DNA from: JAKACA01 sp963735115
GTDB lineage: Bacteria; Actinomycetota; Acidimicrobiia; Acidimicrobiales; Bog-793
Assembly: GCA_963735115.1 (NCBI GenBank)
Contig: CAVTJR010000001.1
Span: forward strand, 186,001-250,000
DNA: 64,000 nucleotides
Reading direction: 5' to 3'
A program made the position numbers and the translations under genes. Below are positions 52,603 to 62,600 of the stretch, piece by piece (within the stretch, counting starts at the first letter, position 1; every line of letters starts with the position of its first letter). Below the pieces are notes generated by a model that had not been told where the DNA came from, ran no database searches, and worked only from the letters and a program-made list of their open reading frames with translations.

Positions 52603-53724
52603 ATGCTCAGCAACGTGCTCGACGTGTTCCGGCTCCGTCAGTACTTCAACGTCATCACCCGCACTCGTGAGGTGATCGACGGTGTGCGAGAGGACGCCGG
52701 CTTCCTCAACGACGCCCGGCGGGCGGTGGTCACGCTGCCCTTCGAGCAGCGCCAACCGATCAGCACGCAACCGTTCCCTCCCGCCAAACCGCTGCGCCTG
52801 TCCGGGCTGAAGCACAAGCGCTTGGCGCTCGTGGCCACCGGAGGCAGCGGCGCGCTGGCGTCCGTTGTCGGAGCGGCCCGCGCCCTCGAAGAGGCAGGCG
52901 TGCGCCCGGCGGTCATCTCGGTGTGTTCCGGCTCATCGCTCTTCGGGTTTCCCATCGCCGCCGGCCTGCCCGCCGAGAAGGTGGCAGCCTTCACCCTCGC
53001 CTTGCAGCCACAGGAGTACGTCGACATCGACTGGCCCCTGTTGGCAAGCCTTGTCCCGAAGAGGGCGCAGGGGTTCGCCGGCCTTGTCAAGGGAGAGCGC
53101 CTGGAGGCGACCTACCGCAAGCTGCTCGGTGACATGTGCCTCGGCGACATGCCCGTCCCGGCGTACGCTCCGATCTGGAACATCGAGGAGAACCGGCTCG
53201 AGTACATCGGGCCAGCCAGCCATCCCGATCTCCCGGTGGCTCGCGCTGTCCACATGGCCATCGCCCTTCCGTTGTTCATCGAACCCGTCGAGCTGGACGG
53301 CGCCTACTGGTGCGACGGTGGCATCGTCGACATCTTCCCAGTGAGCCCGGTGCTCGACATGGAAGAGCCTTGCGACGTCGCCCTGGCGATCAACGGCTTC
53401 TACCCGCCAGGGTTTGCTGGGGAGGACGCCACCGGATGGCAGGACCGGCGTGGCAGCATCCTCTACGTCGCAAGCCAGGTCCGCACGTGCCAGCAGATCG
53501 AGCTCGCCCGAGCCAACCTCGCCCGCCTCGAGGAGCAGATGGAAGTGCTCATGATCGAGCCCGTGCCATACGCGAAGGTGCGGGGCGTCGGCTTCTATCG
53601 GCAGTTCCTCAACACCGCGGACTGGGGCAGCTTCATGAAAGACGGGCGCCTCGAGGCTCGGCGGGCGCTGGCGTCAGCCCATGGCCGGGCTGTGACCGTC
53701 GGATCGAGGGCGCTGGCCTCCTGA
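52603..53724 (+). CDS. Patatin-like phospholipase
   Basis: 373 aa. The nucleophile motif is SGSSLFG (Ser112), preceded by the oxyanion loop TGGSGALASVVGAARALEE (about 79-97). The catalytic Asp238 is in WCDGGIVD. With Ser-Asp dyad complete it should be an active lipid acyl hydrolase. The N-terminal 65 residues (FRLRQYFNVITRTREVIDG) are outside the patatin domain. Position after amtB with 78 bases between; no functional link visible. Confidence 0.86.
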   Translation: MLSNVLDVFRLRQYFNVITRTREVIDGVREDAGFLNDARRAVVTLPFEQRQPISTQPFPPAKPLRLSGLKHKRLALVATGGSGALASVVGAARALEEAGVRPAVISVCSGSSLFGFPIAAGLPAEKVAAFTLALQPQEYVDIDWPLLASLVPKRAQGFAGLVKGERLEATYRKLLGDMCLGDMPVPAYAPIWNIEENRLEYIGPASHPDLPVARAVHMAIALPLFIEPVELDGAYWCDGGIVDIFPVSPVLDMEEPCDVALAINGFYPPGFAGEDATGWQDRRGSILYVASQVRTCQQIELARANLARLEEQMEVLMIEPVPYAKVRGVGFYRQFLNTADWGSFMKDGRLEARRALASAHGRAVTVGSRALAS

Positions 53725-53784
53725 CAAGATCGGGACCTGAGCCTCCTGACAACAGGCGGCGCACCTCCAAGCTGAGGGGCTTAC

Positions 53785-54405
53785 ATGGATGTCGGATCGA
53801 CGTTTCGGGCGTTTGCCACGGCCTGGAACACCGACGAGGCCGCTGATCGTCTCGGACTGCTCGCCGACAGCTGCCGCGACGACGCCGAGTTCGTGTCTGC
53901 GCAAGGAGTGACGGCGGGGATCGCGGCGTTGAGCGACGCCATCGGTGAGTTTCGTACGATTTGTCCGGCCGCGGTGGTGATCTTCGGTCGACCGGAAAGC
54001 ACCTTTGGCTGCGCCCGAGTCGCCTGGGCCACCCACTGGAACGACGGGCGGCCCCCGCTCACCGGAGAGGACTTCGCCGAGCTTGCGCCGGACGGCCGCA
54101 TTCGCCGCCTGGTCTCCTTTGACGGCTCACCCGAGGAAGGACCCGCGGCCGCAGCTGGGGGGCGGGGGCCGACCGGGACCCTTAGTATCCGGTCCATGAA
54201 GCTGAGCGCCCGGAACCAACTGGACGGTGTCATCACCCGAGTCGATCATGGTGCGGTGATGTCGACCGTGGTCGTGCGGTTGACCGGAGGTCAGGAGGTC
54301 GTGTCCGCCATCACGAGGGACTCCGCCGAGGCCCTCGCGCTGGCAGAGGGCGACACGGTCAAGGCTGTCATCAAGGCCACCGAGGTCATGATCGCCAAGG
54401 ACTGA
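53785..54405 (+). CDS. SnoaL-like domain fused to a Mop/TOBE domain
   Basis: 206 aa as one frame. Residues 1-115 look like an NTF2/SnoaL-like domain (FRAFATAWNTDEAADRLGLLADSC, FAELAPDGRIRRLVSFDG). Residues 138-206 are a complete molybdate-binding Mop domain (KLSARNQLDGVITRVDHGAVMSTVVV, VSAITRDSAEALALAEGDTVKAVIKATEVMI in parts). The linker is Gly/Ala/Pro. Inside the frame ATG 54196 begins exactly the 69-residue Mop domain and is preceded by TAGTAT at -7 spacing, so Mop is probably also, or only, made on its own from a leaderless mRNA. Mop proteins store or sense molybdate. Confidence 0.7.
   Translation: MDVGSTFRAFATAWNTDEAADRLGLLADSCRDDAEFVSAQGVTAGIAALSDAIGEFRTICPAAVVIFGRPESTFGCARVAWATHWNDGRPPLTGEDFAELAPDGRIRRLVSFDGSPEEGPAAAAGGRGPTGTLSIRSMKLSARNQLDGVITRVDHGAVMSTVVVRLTGGQEVVSAITRDSAEALALAEGDTVKAVIKATEVMIAKD
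54183..54405 (+). CDS. Possible independent leaderless Mop (TOBE) gene inside the preceding frame
   Basis: TAGTAT (54183-54188) is followed by seven bases and ATG (54196), the same geometry as the TATAAT/ATG pair at 37347. The 69-residue product would be a normal stand-alone Mop protein, which exists in many bacteria. The upstream SnoaL-like domain in the same frame would then end by read-through without its own stop, which is odd. Which version is real cannot be told from sequence. Confidence 0.45.
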
Positions 54406-54474
54406 CGCGACACTGTCCCTTCGGGCTCTGGGCGGCGAACAGCGAGGGCGACCTCGGAAAAGCTAGGCCAACTC

Positions 54475-54488
54475 GGGACCTTCAGCCC
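54475..54488 (+). promoter_or_regulatory. DosR-like box upstream of the PPOX gene pair
   Basis: GGGACCTTCAGCCC matches 10 of 14 positions of the mycobacterial DosR half-site arrangement GGGACTWWAGTCCC. It lies 28-41 bases before ATG 54516. PPOX-fold genes are frequent in hypoxia regulons, but no DosR homologue with that name can be assigned here. Confidence 0.3.
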
Positions 54489-54515
54489 TGGCGCCGCGCC
54501 GGTCGGCCGCGGAGA

Positions 54516-55004
54516 ATGGGCGCAGTGTTGACGGATGATCAGGGACTGCAGATACTCGACGACGACGAGTGCCGACGCTTGCTGGGCGGTGCATGGCTGG
54601 GCAGGGTCGGTTTGACGATCGGAGACGTGCCAGCGGTGTTCCCCGTCAACTACTGCTTCGCCGAGGAAGCGATTTGGTTCCTCAGCGGCTCGGGCGTCAA
54701 GCTCGATGCGGCCGAACGCGGAGAGACGGTCGCCTTCGAGGTAGACGAAGTCGACGACGTCAACCGGGAAGCGTGGAGCGTGCTCGCCATCGGGCGGTCG
54801 TCGATCGTCACCGATGAGGCGGCGCTGGAGAGATCTCGGCGCATACCCGCGCTCGCTTGGGCGCCGCCCGGTCGGGACCACCTCGTCAGGATCGAGCTGG
54901 CGTTCGTCTCTGGACGACGGATCAGCCAGAGCCTCAGCCAGGGCTCGACCAACCGGGGCGGGGCACACCAGGGCTCGGCGCGCCAGGGCTCGACAGGAGA
55001 GTGA
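54516..55004 (+). CDS. Pyridoxamine 5'-phosphate oxidase-fold (flavin nucleotide-binding) protein
   Basis: 162 aa. Split-barrel with LLGGAWLGRVGLTIGDVPAVFPVNYCF near residues 22-48, the flavin-binding start of PF12900-type proteins, and a SGSGVKLDAAERGETVAFEVD segment. Residues after about 135 are a Ser/Gly/Gln tail encoded by short repeats. Binds FMN or F420 presumably. Paired with a paralogue downstream, seven bases after its stop. Confidence 0.8.
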   Translation: MGAVLTDDQGLQILDDDECRRLLGGAWLGRVGLTIGDVPAVFPVNYCFAEEAIWFLSGSGVKLDAAERGETVAFEVDEVDDVNREAWSVLAIGRSSIVTDEAALERSRRIPALAWAPPGRDHLVRIELAFVSGRRISQSLSQGSTNRGGAHQGSARQGSTGE

Positions 55005-55011
55005 GGCCGAG

Positions 55012-55443
55012 ATGGATTTGATCGACTTGTCGACGAGCACGGAGCCGATCGGGTTCAAAGACTGTCGCCAGCTCCTTGCCGGTGAGCGGATCGGCCGCCT
55101 CGGCGTGGTCGTCGACGGTCGTCCGGAGATCTTCCCGGTCAACTACGGGCTTGACGGTGACGGCATCGTCTTTCGCACCAATCAGGGCCGCAAGATGTTG
55201 GGCTTGACCGGCGAGGTGGTCTTCGAAGTCGACCGGATCGACGTAGCGGACCGCTCCGGGTGGAGCGTCGTCGTGCACGGCCGAGCCGAGGACATCAGCC
55301 AATTCGACAGCCCGCGACTTCGCGAGCGGGCGCAGACCCCCTGGACGGGGCCGAAGGACATCCTCGTACGGATCTCGCCGACCGTCGTGACGGGGCGGCG
55401 CGTTCGCGCCGTGCCGGCGGGACCGGCGGCGGAAGGGCCTTAG
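55012..55443 (+). CDS. Pyridoxamine 5'-phosphate oxidase-fold protein, paralogue
   Basis: 143 aa from ATG 55012. Shares with the previous gene the CRQLLAGERIGRLGVVVDGRPEIFPVNY core and GWSVVVHGRAEDI. It is shorter and without the repetitive tail. Probably a tandem duplicate that diverged; both likely bind a flavin-type cofactor. Substrate unknown. Confidence 0.82.
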   Translation: MDLIDLSTSTEPIGFKDCRQLLAGERIGRLGVVVDGRPEIFPVNYGLDGDGIVFRTNQGRKMLGLTGEVVFEVDRIDVADRSGWSVVVHGRAEDISQFDSPRLRERAQTPWTGPKDILVRISPTVVTGRRVRAVPAGPAAEGP

Positions 55444-55477
55444 CGGTCGGTCGAGCGTGAGCTGGCGCCGCGACGGC

Positions 55478-55972
55478 TCACTGGGGCAGGTCGGGCGGAT
55501 CCTTCTGGGGGGCCCAGCGGCGCACGGCCACGAGGGCGACGATGAACACAGCCGCGGTGGCGAGATAGAGCACGAACTGGGAAGTCGACAACGCCTTTTG
55601 TCCGCTGAGCACGAACAGCAGCTTCCTGATGGCGGCGATCAGCCCGACGACGATGAACGGCTCGGGATGGAGCTCGTGGGATCGCATCGAGAGCATGACC
55701 GTGTGGACGATCTCGACGAGGATGAGCACGAGCAGGATCTCGTCGAGGAAGCTGGTCGCTCGCGTCAGCATGGGCTGGCTCGACTTGAAGAAGTCGATGA
55801 CGGCGGTCACGAGCAGAGCTGCTGCGAGCACGATGAGGGCCACGCCCACGAGCACCGTGACGAGGTCCTGCGCGAGCTCGAGCACCGGTGTGGCGGCCCG
55901 GAACTTGCCCACACCACGCCCCTTCACCGGATCCGAACTGCCCGTGACCGGCAACGTCGCACCGCCCCCCAA
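55478..55972 (-). CDS. PsiE-family membrane protein
   Basis: 164 aa from a TTG at 55972 (start uncertain; in-frame GTG codons follow). Four transmembrane helices in the PsiE pattern: LAQDLVTVLVGVALIVLAAALL, LDEILLVLILVEIVHTVMLS, HPEPFIVVGLIAAIRKLLF, and LYLATAAVFIVALVAVR. PsiE is induced by phosphate starvation in E. coli; biochemical role unknown. No Pho box recognised. Confidence 0.78.
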   Translation of the reverse strand: MGGGATLPVTGSSDPVKGRGVGKFRAATPVLELAQDLVTVLVGVALIVLAAALLVTAVIDFFKSSQPMLTRATSFLDEILLVLILVEIVHTVMLSMRSHELHPEPFIVVGLIAAIRKLLFVLSGQKALSTSQFVLYLATAAVFIVALVAVRRWAPQKDPPDLPQ

Positions 55973-56068
55973 GTCGTCTACGAGCAGATCGTAACCGTAT
56001 GGCCCTGGCGGAGACGGGGAGCAGGGAAACCCTGACCCGTGCGCGTCGTTGAACGAAGGATGGGACGG

Positions 56069-56503
56069 TCAGCTGGGCCCTTGCTCGATGGGAGTCGGGA
56101 CAAGCTGACTCACGAAGCCGACCAAGCGGAGAAAGCGCCCGTCGGCCGTCAACTCGGCCACGTCCACACCGTCGGTCACCGGCACACCGGCCGGGTCGAG
56201 GAGCTCCCAGGCGTAACGGACGTACCCGAAATGTCTCTCGATGCCGCTCAGACGACGGACCGAGTGTCCGGGAAAGGACTCCCGCAATTCGCCCAACGAG
56301 TCGACGATCGCCTCGGTTCCCTCGGCGACCAAGAAGGGATCGGCGTACCGGCCGTTCTCGGTGAAGGAACGCACGATCAGGCGTCTCCGGCGTTCCCTGT
56401 CGGCCTCGTTCCAGGCGGCCATCCAGGAGTCGACCACGTCCAACAAGCGGCGCGCGTCGTCAGTTTCATCTAGATCAGCTGCTGTCGTGTCAAGTTCGGT
56501 CAT
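56069..56503 (-). CDS. SnoaL/NTF2-like protein
   Basis: 144 aa from ATG 56503. Typical small alpha+beta barrel: VDSWMAAWNEADRERRRRLIVRSFTENGRYADPF, LRESFPGHSVRRLSGIERHFGYVRYAWEL, VDVAELTADGRFLRLVGF (landmarks). Ligand not known. Divergent from the XRE regulator next to it, a common genomic partnership for MmyB-type regulators, which suggests it is the regulated gene. Confidence 0.78.
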   Translation of the reverse strand: MTELDTTAADLDETDDARRLLDVVDSWMAAWNEADRERRRRLIVRSFTENGRYADPFLVAEGTEAIVDSLGELRESFPGHSVRRLSGIERHFGYVRYAWELLDPAGVPVTDGVDVAELTADGRFLRLVGFVSQLVPTPIEQGPS

Positions 56504-56537
56504 GGGACGATCGTGAAGCCTGCGGCGCCTCCTGGCG

Positions 56538-56594
56538 ATTACGTAGGAGGTAATGGACTTCACCTCTGCGCGAGCCATACGGTCACGACGTGAC
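56538..56594. promoter_or_regulatory. Putative operators between the SnoaL-like gene and the XRE regulator
   Basis: Two inverted repeats lie in the 86-bp divergent region: ATTAC-n7-GTAAT (56538-56554) and the perfect GTCAC-GAC-GTGAC (56582-56594), which covers the GTG start codon of the regulator gene at 56590. They are candidates for autoregulation. Confidence 0.35.
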
Positions 56595-57396
56595 TCGAGC
56601 GGCGCAACGCCCCGTCGGTGAACTGCTGCGCGAGTGGCGCAACCGAAGGCGGATGAGCCAGCTGCAGCTCGCTGCGGAAAGCGCCGTCTCCACCCGCCAT
56701 CTGAGCTTCATCGAGAGCGGACGCGCTCGTCCCAGCCGCGAGATGCTGCTTCATCTCGCCCGCGCCCTCGAGGTCCCGCTGCGGGAGCAGAACGGCCTGC
56801 TGTTGGCGGCAGGTTTCTCCCCTGCCTACACCGAGAGCTCTCTCGACGCCCCCCACATGGCGCCGGTGCGAGAAGCCTTGGACCGTCTACTGCGGGCACA
56901 CGACCCCTTCCCGGCATTGGCCGTTGACCGCCGATGGAACCTTGTCCTCGCCAATGCGAGTGTGCTCATGCTCATCGACGGCATCGCCGACGAGCTGTTG
57001 CAACCGCCGATCAACGTCATGAGGGCGACGCTGCACCCCTACGGGCTCGCCCGGCGGATCGTCAACTTCGAGGAGTACGCCCAGCACCTCCTCGATCGGC
57101 TGCGCCGGCAGATCTTCCTGACGGGTGACGAAACCTTGCAGGACCTCCTCGGCGAGCTCGTCACTTACCCAGGCGTCCGGGCGGGCGGCGGCGAGGAGGG
57201 ACAAGTGAGCCAGCACGACGTCGTCCTTCCCGTCCGGATACGGGACGCCTCGGGCGTACTGTCGTTCTTCTCGATGATCTCGACGCTCGGCACCGCCCTC
57301 GACGTCACGCTCGCAGATCTCGCCGTCGAGTCGTTCTTCCCCGCCGACGAGGCGACCAGCCGTGCCGTGCGCGAGGGCGCCAGAGCTTCCAGCTGA
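56590..57396 (+). CDS. XRE-family regulator with MmyB-like ligand domain
   Basis: 268 aa from GTG 56590. Helix-turn-helix at about 11-66 (LLREWRNRRRMSQLQLAAESAVSTRHLSFIESGRARPSREM in parts). The rest is the PAS-like MmyB ligand-binding domain (LDRLLRAHDPFPALAVDRRWNLVLANAS, NVMRATLHPYGLARRIVNF, FSMISTLGTALDVTLADLAVESFFPAD in parts), which binds fatty-acid-like ligands in MltR/MmyB relatives. Likely represses the divergent SnoaL-like gene and itself. Confidence 0.88.
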   Translation: MTRAAQRPVGELLREWRNRRRMSQLQLAAESAVSTRHLSFIESGRARPSREMLLHLARALEVPLREQNGLLLAAGFSPAYTESSLDAPHMAPVREALDRLLRAHDPFPALAVDRRWNLVLANASVLMLIDGIADELLQPPINVMRATLHPYGLARRIVNFEEYAQHLLDRLRRQIFLTGDETLQDLLGELVTYPGVRAGGGEEGQVSQHDVVLPVRIRDASGVLSFFSMISTLGTALDVTLADLAVESFFPADEATSRAVREGARASS

Positions 57397-57478
57397 GCCA
57401 GGCGGCGAGGCCGGACGGCCACCCGCCCGATCGACCTTTGCGGTTCAGGGGCGTGCGGCATCTGCCGATGCTAGAGGG

Positions 57479-59486
57479 ATGCGTTCGCCAGACGCCGCCC
57501 CTCGGTTCACCTGGCAGGGTTGGACCGCGGCCAATGTCGGAGGGTCGAGCTCGGTGACGAGCGCGCGGCTGCCCGCCCAGGCGCGGGTACAGAACCGCAT
57601 GTTTCCGAAGACGCGGTCGTGGCTCGCCCTCGGGGCGCCTCTCGAGCTCCTCAGCCCACTGTCGGTCCTCCGCATCATCTACGCGCTGGCGATGGTGCTC
57701 TGGGCTGTCGAGGGCCTGGCGTTGCGGTGGCCGCACGCGGCCATCCTCTGGCACCTCGGCGCCACCATCGTGGCCGCCGCCGTCTGGGTCGCCCTCCTCC
57801 TCGTGAAGGACCTCACCCCGCTCGCGTGCCGCCTGCTGATCGCCCTCGGGTCGCTGCTGGCTCTCATGCAGGTGTATCTCGGGCATTCCATCGGGCCCGT
57901 GCTCGCCAGTGCCCTCTTTCTCCTTCCCCTCGCCATGTTCGTGGCGCTCTATCTCGGCGGGCGGGCCATCGTCGTCTACCAGCTCCTCGTCGCAGGCGGG
58001 CTCTGGCTGGCCCTTGTGGGCAACTTGGGCACAGGCTCCACGACGGTCGTCGTCGTCGCCGGCGGGCTGGCGATGCTGTCGGCGTCGCTCACGGTCCACG
58101 TGCTCACGAGGTCCGTCTCGCGAAGCGGCTCCGTCGACCCGGACACCGGCCTGCCGAACGGCATCGGGCTGGCGCAACGGATCTCCTCCGGGCGCGCCTC
58201 CGGCCGGAGCCCCGCCGGCTTCGTCGTGGCGGCCGTGTACCTGGCGGGCGTGGACGATGCTCGACAGGCGCTGGGCTACCGCGTCGGGGCGGAGCTGTTC
58301 CGCCGCGCGGTGGAGGACCTCGGTCAGATCGTCCCGGCGGCCACGACGATCTCGCGGGTCGAGGGCGACGAGCTCGTCGTGACACACGACCTTGCCGTCG
58401 AACTCGCCGGTGATCTCCCGGCTCAGGCAAGGCCACGTCCCGGAGGCTGTGCTGGCAACAGGACGCCAGCTGGCGCGGGATCTCGCTGCCACGATCAGCT
58501 CGGCGCGCTACCTGGTCGATCGCGTCGAAGTGTCGCTTCGCGCCCATGTGGGTCTCGTGTTCGCCCCCTGGGACGGGACCGACGTCGCCGAGCTCGTTCG
58601 GCGGGCTTCCCTCGGCGCCCGGCGGGCCGCCGCTTCCGGGCTCGTCGACACCGTCTGGGACGGTGATCACGGCACCCTCACGGGCGAGGACCTTGCGCTG
58701 CTGGCCGATCTTCGTCTCGCCGCCGAACGGGGCGAGCTCCGACTGGCCTATCAACCGCAGGTCTCCGTCCTGACGGGCCGCACGATCGCGGTGGAGGCGC
58801 TCCTGCGCTGGGACAGCCCGCCACACGGGAGCGTGCCCCCTGGTCGGTTCATCGTGCTTGCCGAGCGCACCGGCCTCGTCGACCGCATCACCCAGTGGGT
58901 GGTGGGAGAAGCGCTCGATGCGCAGGTGCGATGGCGGGAGGCCTCTCTCGATCTCCCGGTATCGGTCAACCTCTCTGCCAAGACGTTGCGCCAGCCCGAC
59001 CTCTCGAACTGGATCCTCTCGGAGCTGGAGGGGCGCAATCTGCCTGCGCAGGCGCTCACCGTCGAGGTGACAGAGACGGCCGCCGTGGATCTGCTGCAGG
59101 CGGTCAACCTCCTGCGTCCGCTCCATGACCATGGGGTGCGCGTGTCGATCGACGACTTCGGCACGGGCTACACGTCGCTGGCCGCCATCCCGCATCTGCC
59201 CCTCGACGAGATCAAGGTCGACATGAGCTTCGTCCAGCGGTCGCTCACCTCTGCGGCCGACGAAGCGATCGTCCGGTCGGTCAGAGAGCTCACCCATCGG
59301 CTCGGGCTCGTGAGCGTTGCCGAGGGCGTCGAGAACGCCGAGATCGACCGCTTGATGACCGATATCGGCTTCGATCTCCTGCAGGGCTACTACTTCGCGA
59401 GACCGTTGTCCGAGGAAGCGCTGATGGGTTTCGTACGCCTGGCCGACCCAATGATCTCCACATCCTCCGGTGGCGCCTCGGATTGA
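57479..59486 (+). pseudogene. Membrane GGDEF-EAL protein, frameshifted
   Basis: The first part (ATG 57479, frame 2) has about six transmembrane helices (residues 50-215) and a GGDEF-type domain starting VDPDTGLPNGIGLAQRI, with signature RVEGDEL, too degenerate for cyclase activity. The second part (frame 3, to 59486) carries a full EAL domain: LAYQPQVSVLTGRTIAVEALLRW, VSVNLSAKTL, TVEVTETAAV, SIDDFGTGYTSLAAI, VAEGVENAEI and LLQGYYFARPL. All metal and catalytic residues of a c-di-GMP phosphodiesterase are visible. The frame changes near 58429-58430; removing one A of GGCAAGG gives an unbroken AQAGHVPEAVL. A single-base error or recent lesion in an otherwise intact phosphodiesterase. Confidence 0.82.
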
Positions 59487-59644
59487 CGCCGTGACGCTCC
59501 CTTGCTAGAAAACGAACAGGGGGTGCGCGGGGCATTGCGCAGCCGCCGGACCGACGATGCCAAGGCCTCGGGGGCGGGTTCCGGGCAGCGTGCAGATGAC
59601 GAGAAACCGCTGCGCAATGAAGCGTGGCGCCGCAAGGAGGCATC
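59487..59644 (+). other. Upstream region of the large sedolisin gene
   Basis: 158 bases. The notable element is AAGGAGG at 59634-59640, four bases before the GTG at 59645. No clear promoter or gene seen otherwise. Confidence 0.5.
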
Positions 59645-62600
59645 GTGTCGAAGCCCAGACTCGTCCACAGAAGCGCCGCGACCAGAGCGAGATCCGACGG
59701 ATCCCGCTGGACGCAGTGGCGGCGAGGGCGCCGGCTCGTCGTGGCTGCCGCCGGGTTGCTCGCCGTGGCGCCGTTTCTGGCAGCGGCACCGGCCTCGGCT
59801 GCCGCCTCAGGCGGCGTCGGCCACGGGTTGCGACCGACGCTCGTGACCATCGCTTCGGCGCCCCGCATCCCGGACGGTGACACCGCCCTCGGAGCGGTGA
59901 AATCGTCCACGACCGAGACCGGAGCCGTCGTCCTATCCCCCCGCGACAGCAGCGGGCTCACTCAGCTCATCGCCGCCGTCACGAACAAGCGGTCTCCCCT
60001 CTACCACCAGTACCTCGCGCCCGGCGCCTTCGCGCAACGCTTCGGGCCGACCGGAGCCACCCTCGCCGCCGTGAAGTCCGAGCTCAAAGCAGACGGACTG
60101 CAGGTCACGGGTGTCGCGAGCGACGGCCTCCTCGTGTCCTTCCGTGGCTCGGCGGCCCGTGTCGGGAGCGCCTTCCACACGAGCTTTGCCAGCTACCGTC
60201 TCGCCAACGGCACGATCGGGCAGGCGACGACCTCGGCCGTGCGGGTTTCCTCGACGATCGCCCGCAGCGTGGTGGCTGTCGTCGGGCTCGATGACCTCGT
60301 GCAGGCGCAGCCGGCCGGCCTCGCCCGCCGACCACTCACGGACCCGCCCAAGTTCGCTTCCGCCAAGACGGTCAAGTTCACCCACCCGGCCGGCTCGCCA
60401 ACCGCCTGCGTCGAAGCCACCGAAGCCGCCGAAGCCTTCGGCGGCCTGACCGACGATGACATCGCCAACTCCTACGGCGCCTTCGGCGAGTACGCCGCCG
60501 GCGACCTCGGAGCCGGTCAGAGCATCGCCGTCTACGAGCTCGAGCCTGTGCTGGCTTCTGACATCGACACCTTCGACTCGTGCTACTTCGGCTACCTGGG
60601 CTCGACGGCGCTCGGCGCGATAGAGGCCCGTCTCACGATCGGCGGCCCCTACAACGTCGACGGCGGCGAACCCACCGGACAGGGCAGCGGTGAAGCCATC
60701 CTCGACGTCGAGGATGTCTCGGCCATCGCACCGGGAGCGAACATCGACGTCTACGAAGCCCCGAACAACACCTTCGGCGGTCTCGACGAGTACTCCGCCA
60801 TCATCAACAACGACACCGCCAAGGTCGTGACGTCGAGCTGGGGTCTGTGCGAGCAGGCGATTCAGCTCGCCGAGCCCGGTCTCCAGCAGGCCGAGAACCT
60901 CCTCTTCGAGCAAGCGGCCGCCCAGGGTCAGTCGATCTTCTCCGCAGAAGGTGACACCGGCAGCGACAGCTGCAACGAGTTCCGCGAGATCGAGCCGCCC
61001 GCCGGCCAGAACCCGCTCTCCGTGCTCGACCCGGCCGGCCAGCCCTACGTCGTCTCCGTCGGCGGCACGACGATCGACGACGCCACCCAGCCTCCCTCCG
61101 AGCACGTCTGGAACGACGGCGCAGAGTGGGGCGCCGGCGGCGGCGGCATCTCGATGTCGTGGGCGAGCCCGACGTGGCAGATCGACTCCAAGGTGCCCGG
61201 CATCGTGGCGCCCGGGAGCAGCGATTACACGAACGCCAACGACGTCGAGAATGCAGCCGGCTTCCCAACCGGCTTCTGCGACGCCACGGCTGCAGGTGGC
61301 GACCCAGGCGGTGTCGACCCAGGCGGGACCGTCCCGTGCCGACTCACACCCGACGTCTCTGCCCAGGCGGACGAGTTCACCGGGGCGGTGACGGTCTACA
61401 GCACCGAGTTCGGTGGGCCCTTCGACGGTTGGGCCACCATCGGCGGGACCTCTTCGGCGACACCGATCTGGGCGGCCCTCCTCGCCCTCGTCAACGCCTC
61501 GGCGACGTGCACGACGAACTTCGGCACCGCCGGCGTCGGATTCGTCAGCCCGCAGCTGTACGCCGTTGCCTCGAATCCGACGACGTACGCGGACTCGTTC
61601 AACGACGTCACCTCGGGGAACAACGACATCTACGGACTCGACAACGGCCTCGTCTTCCCCGCCACCGCGGGCTATGACCTTGCTTCGGGACTCGGGTCGC
61701 CCGACCTCATCGGACCGACTGACACGAACGACGGGCTCGCCTTCAACTTGTGCAGTGACGCCAAGGCCGGCAGCGGACCGACCGTCTCCGGCCTCAGCCC
61801 GAGCACACTTGGCCCAGCAGGTGGCAGCGTCACCATCACGGGATCCGGCTTCGGGTCTTCGGGCTCGCCGGCCATCTCGGGCGTCGAGGTCGGCTCCTGG
61901 CAGATCACGAGCGGCATCGTCGTGAACAGCTCCACGAGCCTGACGGCGACGTTCCCACCCGCGAGCGACCTGCTGCCACCGAACGGGCCGTTGTCACAGG
62001 ACGGTACAGGGCCGGCAAACGTCAGCGTCACGAGCACCGCAGGCCTCTCGAGCCCGCTCGTGCCCACCGAGACGACCATGGCCTACGTGGACAAGACAGC
62101 CGGTACGACGACGCCCTCGGTCAGCTGGGTCAGTCCGGACGGCGTCTCGGAGGCGGCCGCTTCGCCGGCTCCGGTGGCGATCTACGGGTCGGGTTTCTCG
62201 TCGCCGGCAACGGTCACCTTCGGGGGTGTCGATGCCACGAGCGTCACGGTCGTGTCGTCCTTCGAGATCAAAGCGACACCACCGGCCTTCTCGGGGACGA
62301 GCGACTGCACGACGAGGAGTCTCCTGCCGGCCGGTGAGACCACCACGAACGACATCTGCCAGACCGAGGTTCAAGTGAAGGAGGGCTCGCTCGACAGCGC
62401 TGAGTCCACCATCCTGCCGCCGTACGAGGGCGTCACGCTGAACCCGACGGCGATGGCCGTCCCGCAGCTCCCGACCGGATGCGGTTGTGAGGAAAACCAG
62501 CAGCCGACCGAGTTCGACTACGTACCGGCCCCGACGATCACCTCGATCTCGACGAGCACGGCCGATCCCTCCACCCTCGCCAGCGAGTTCGGTGACAGCC

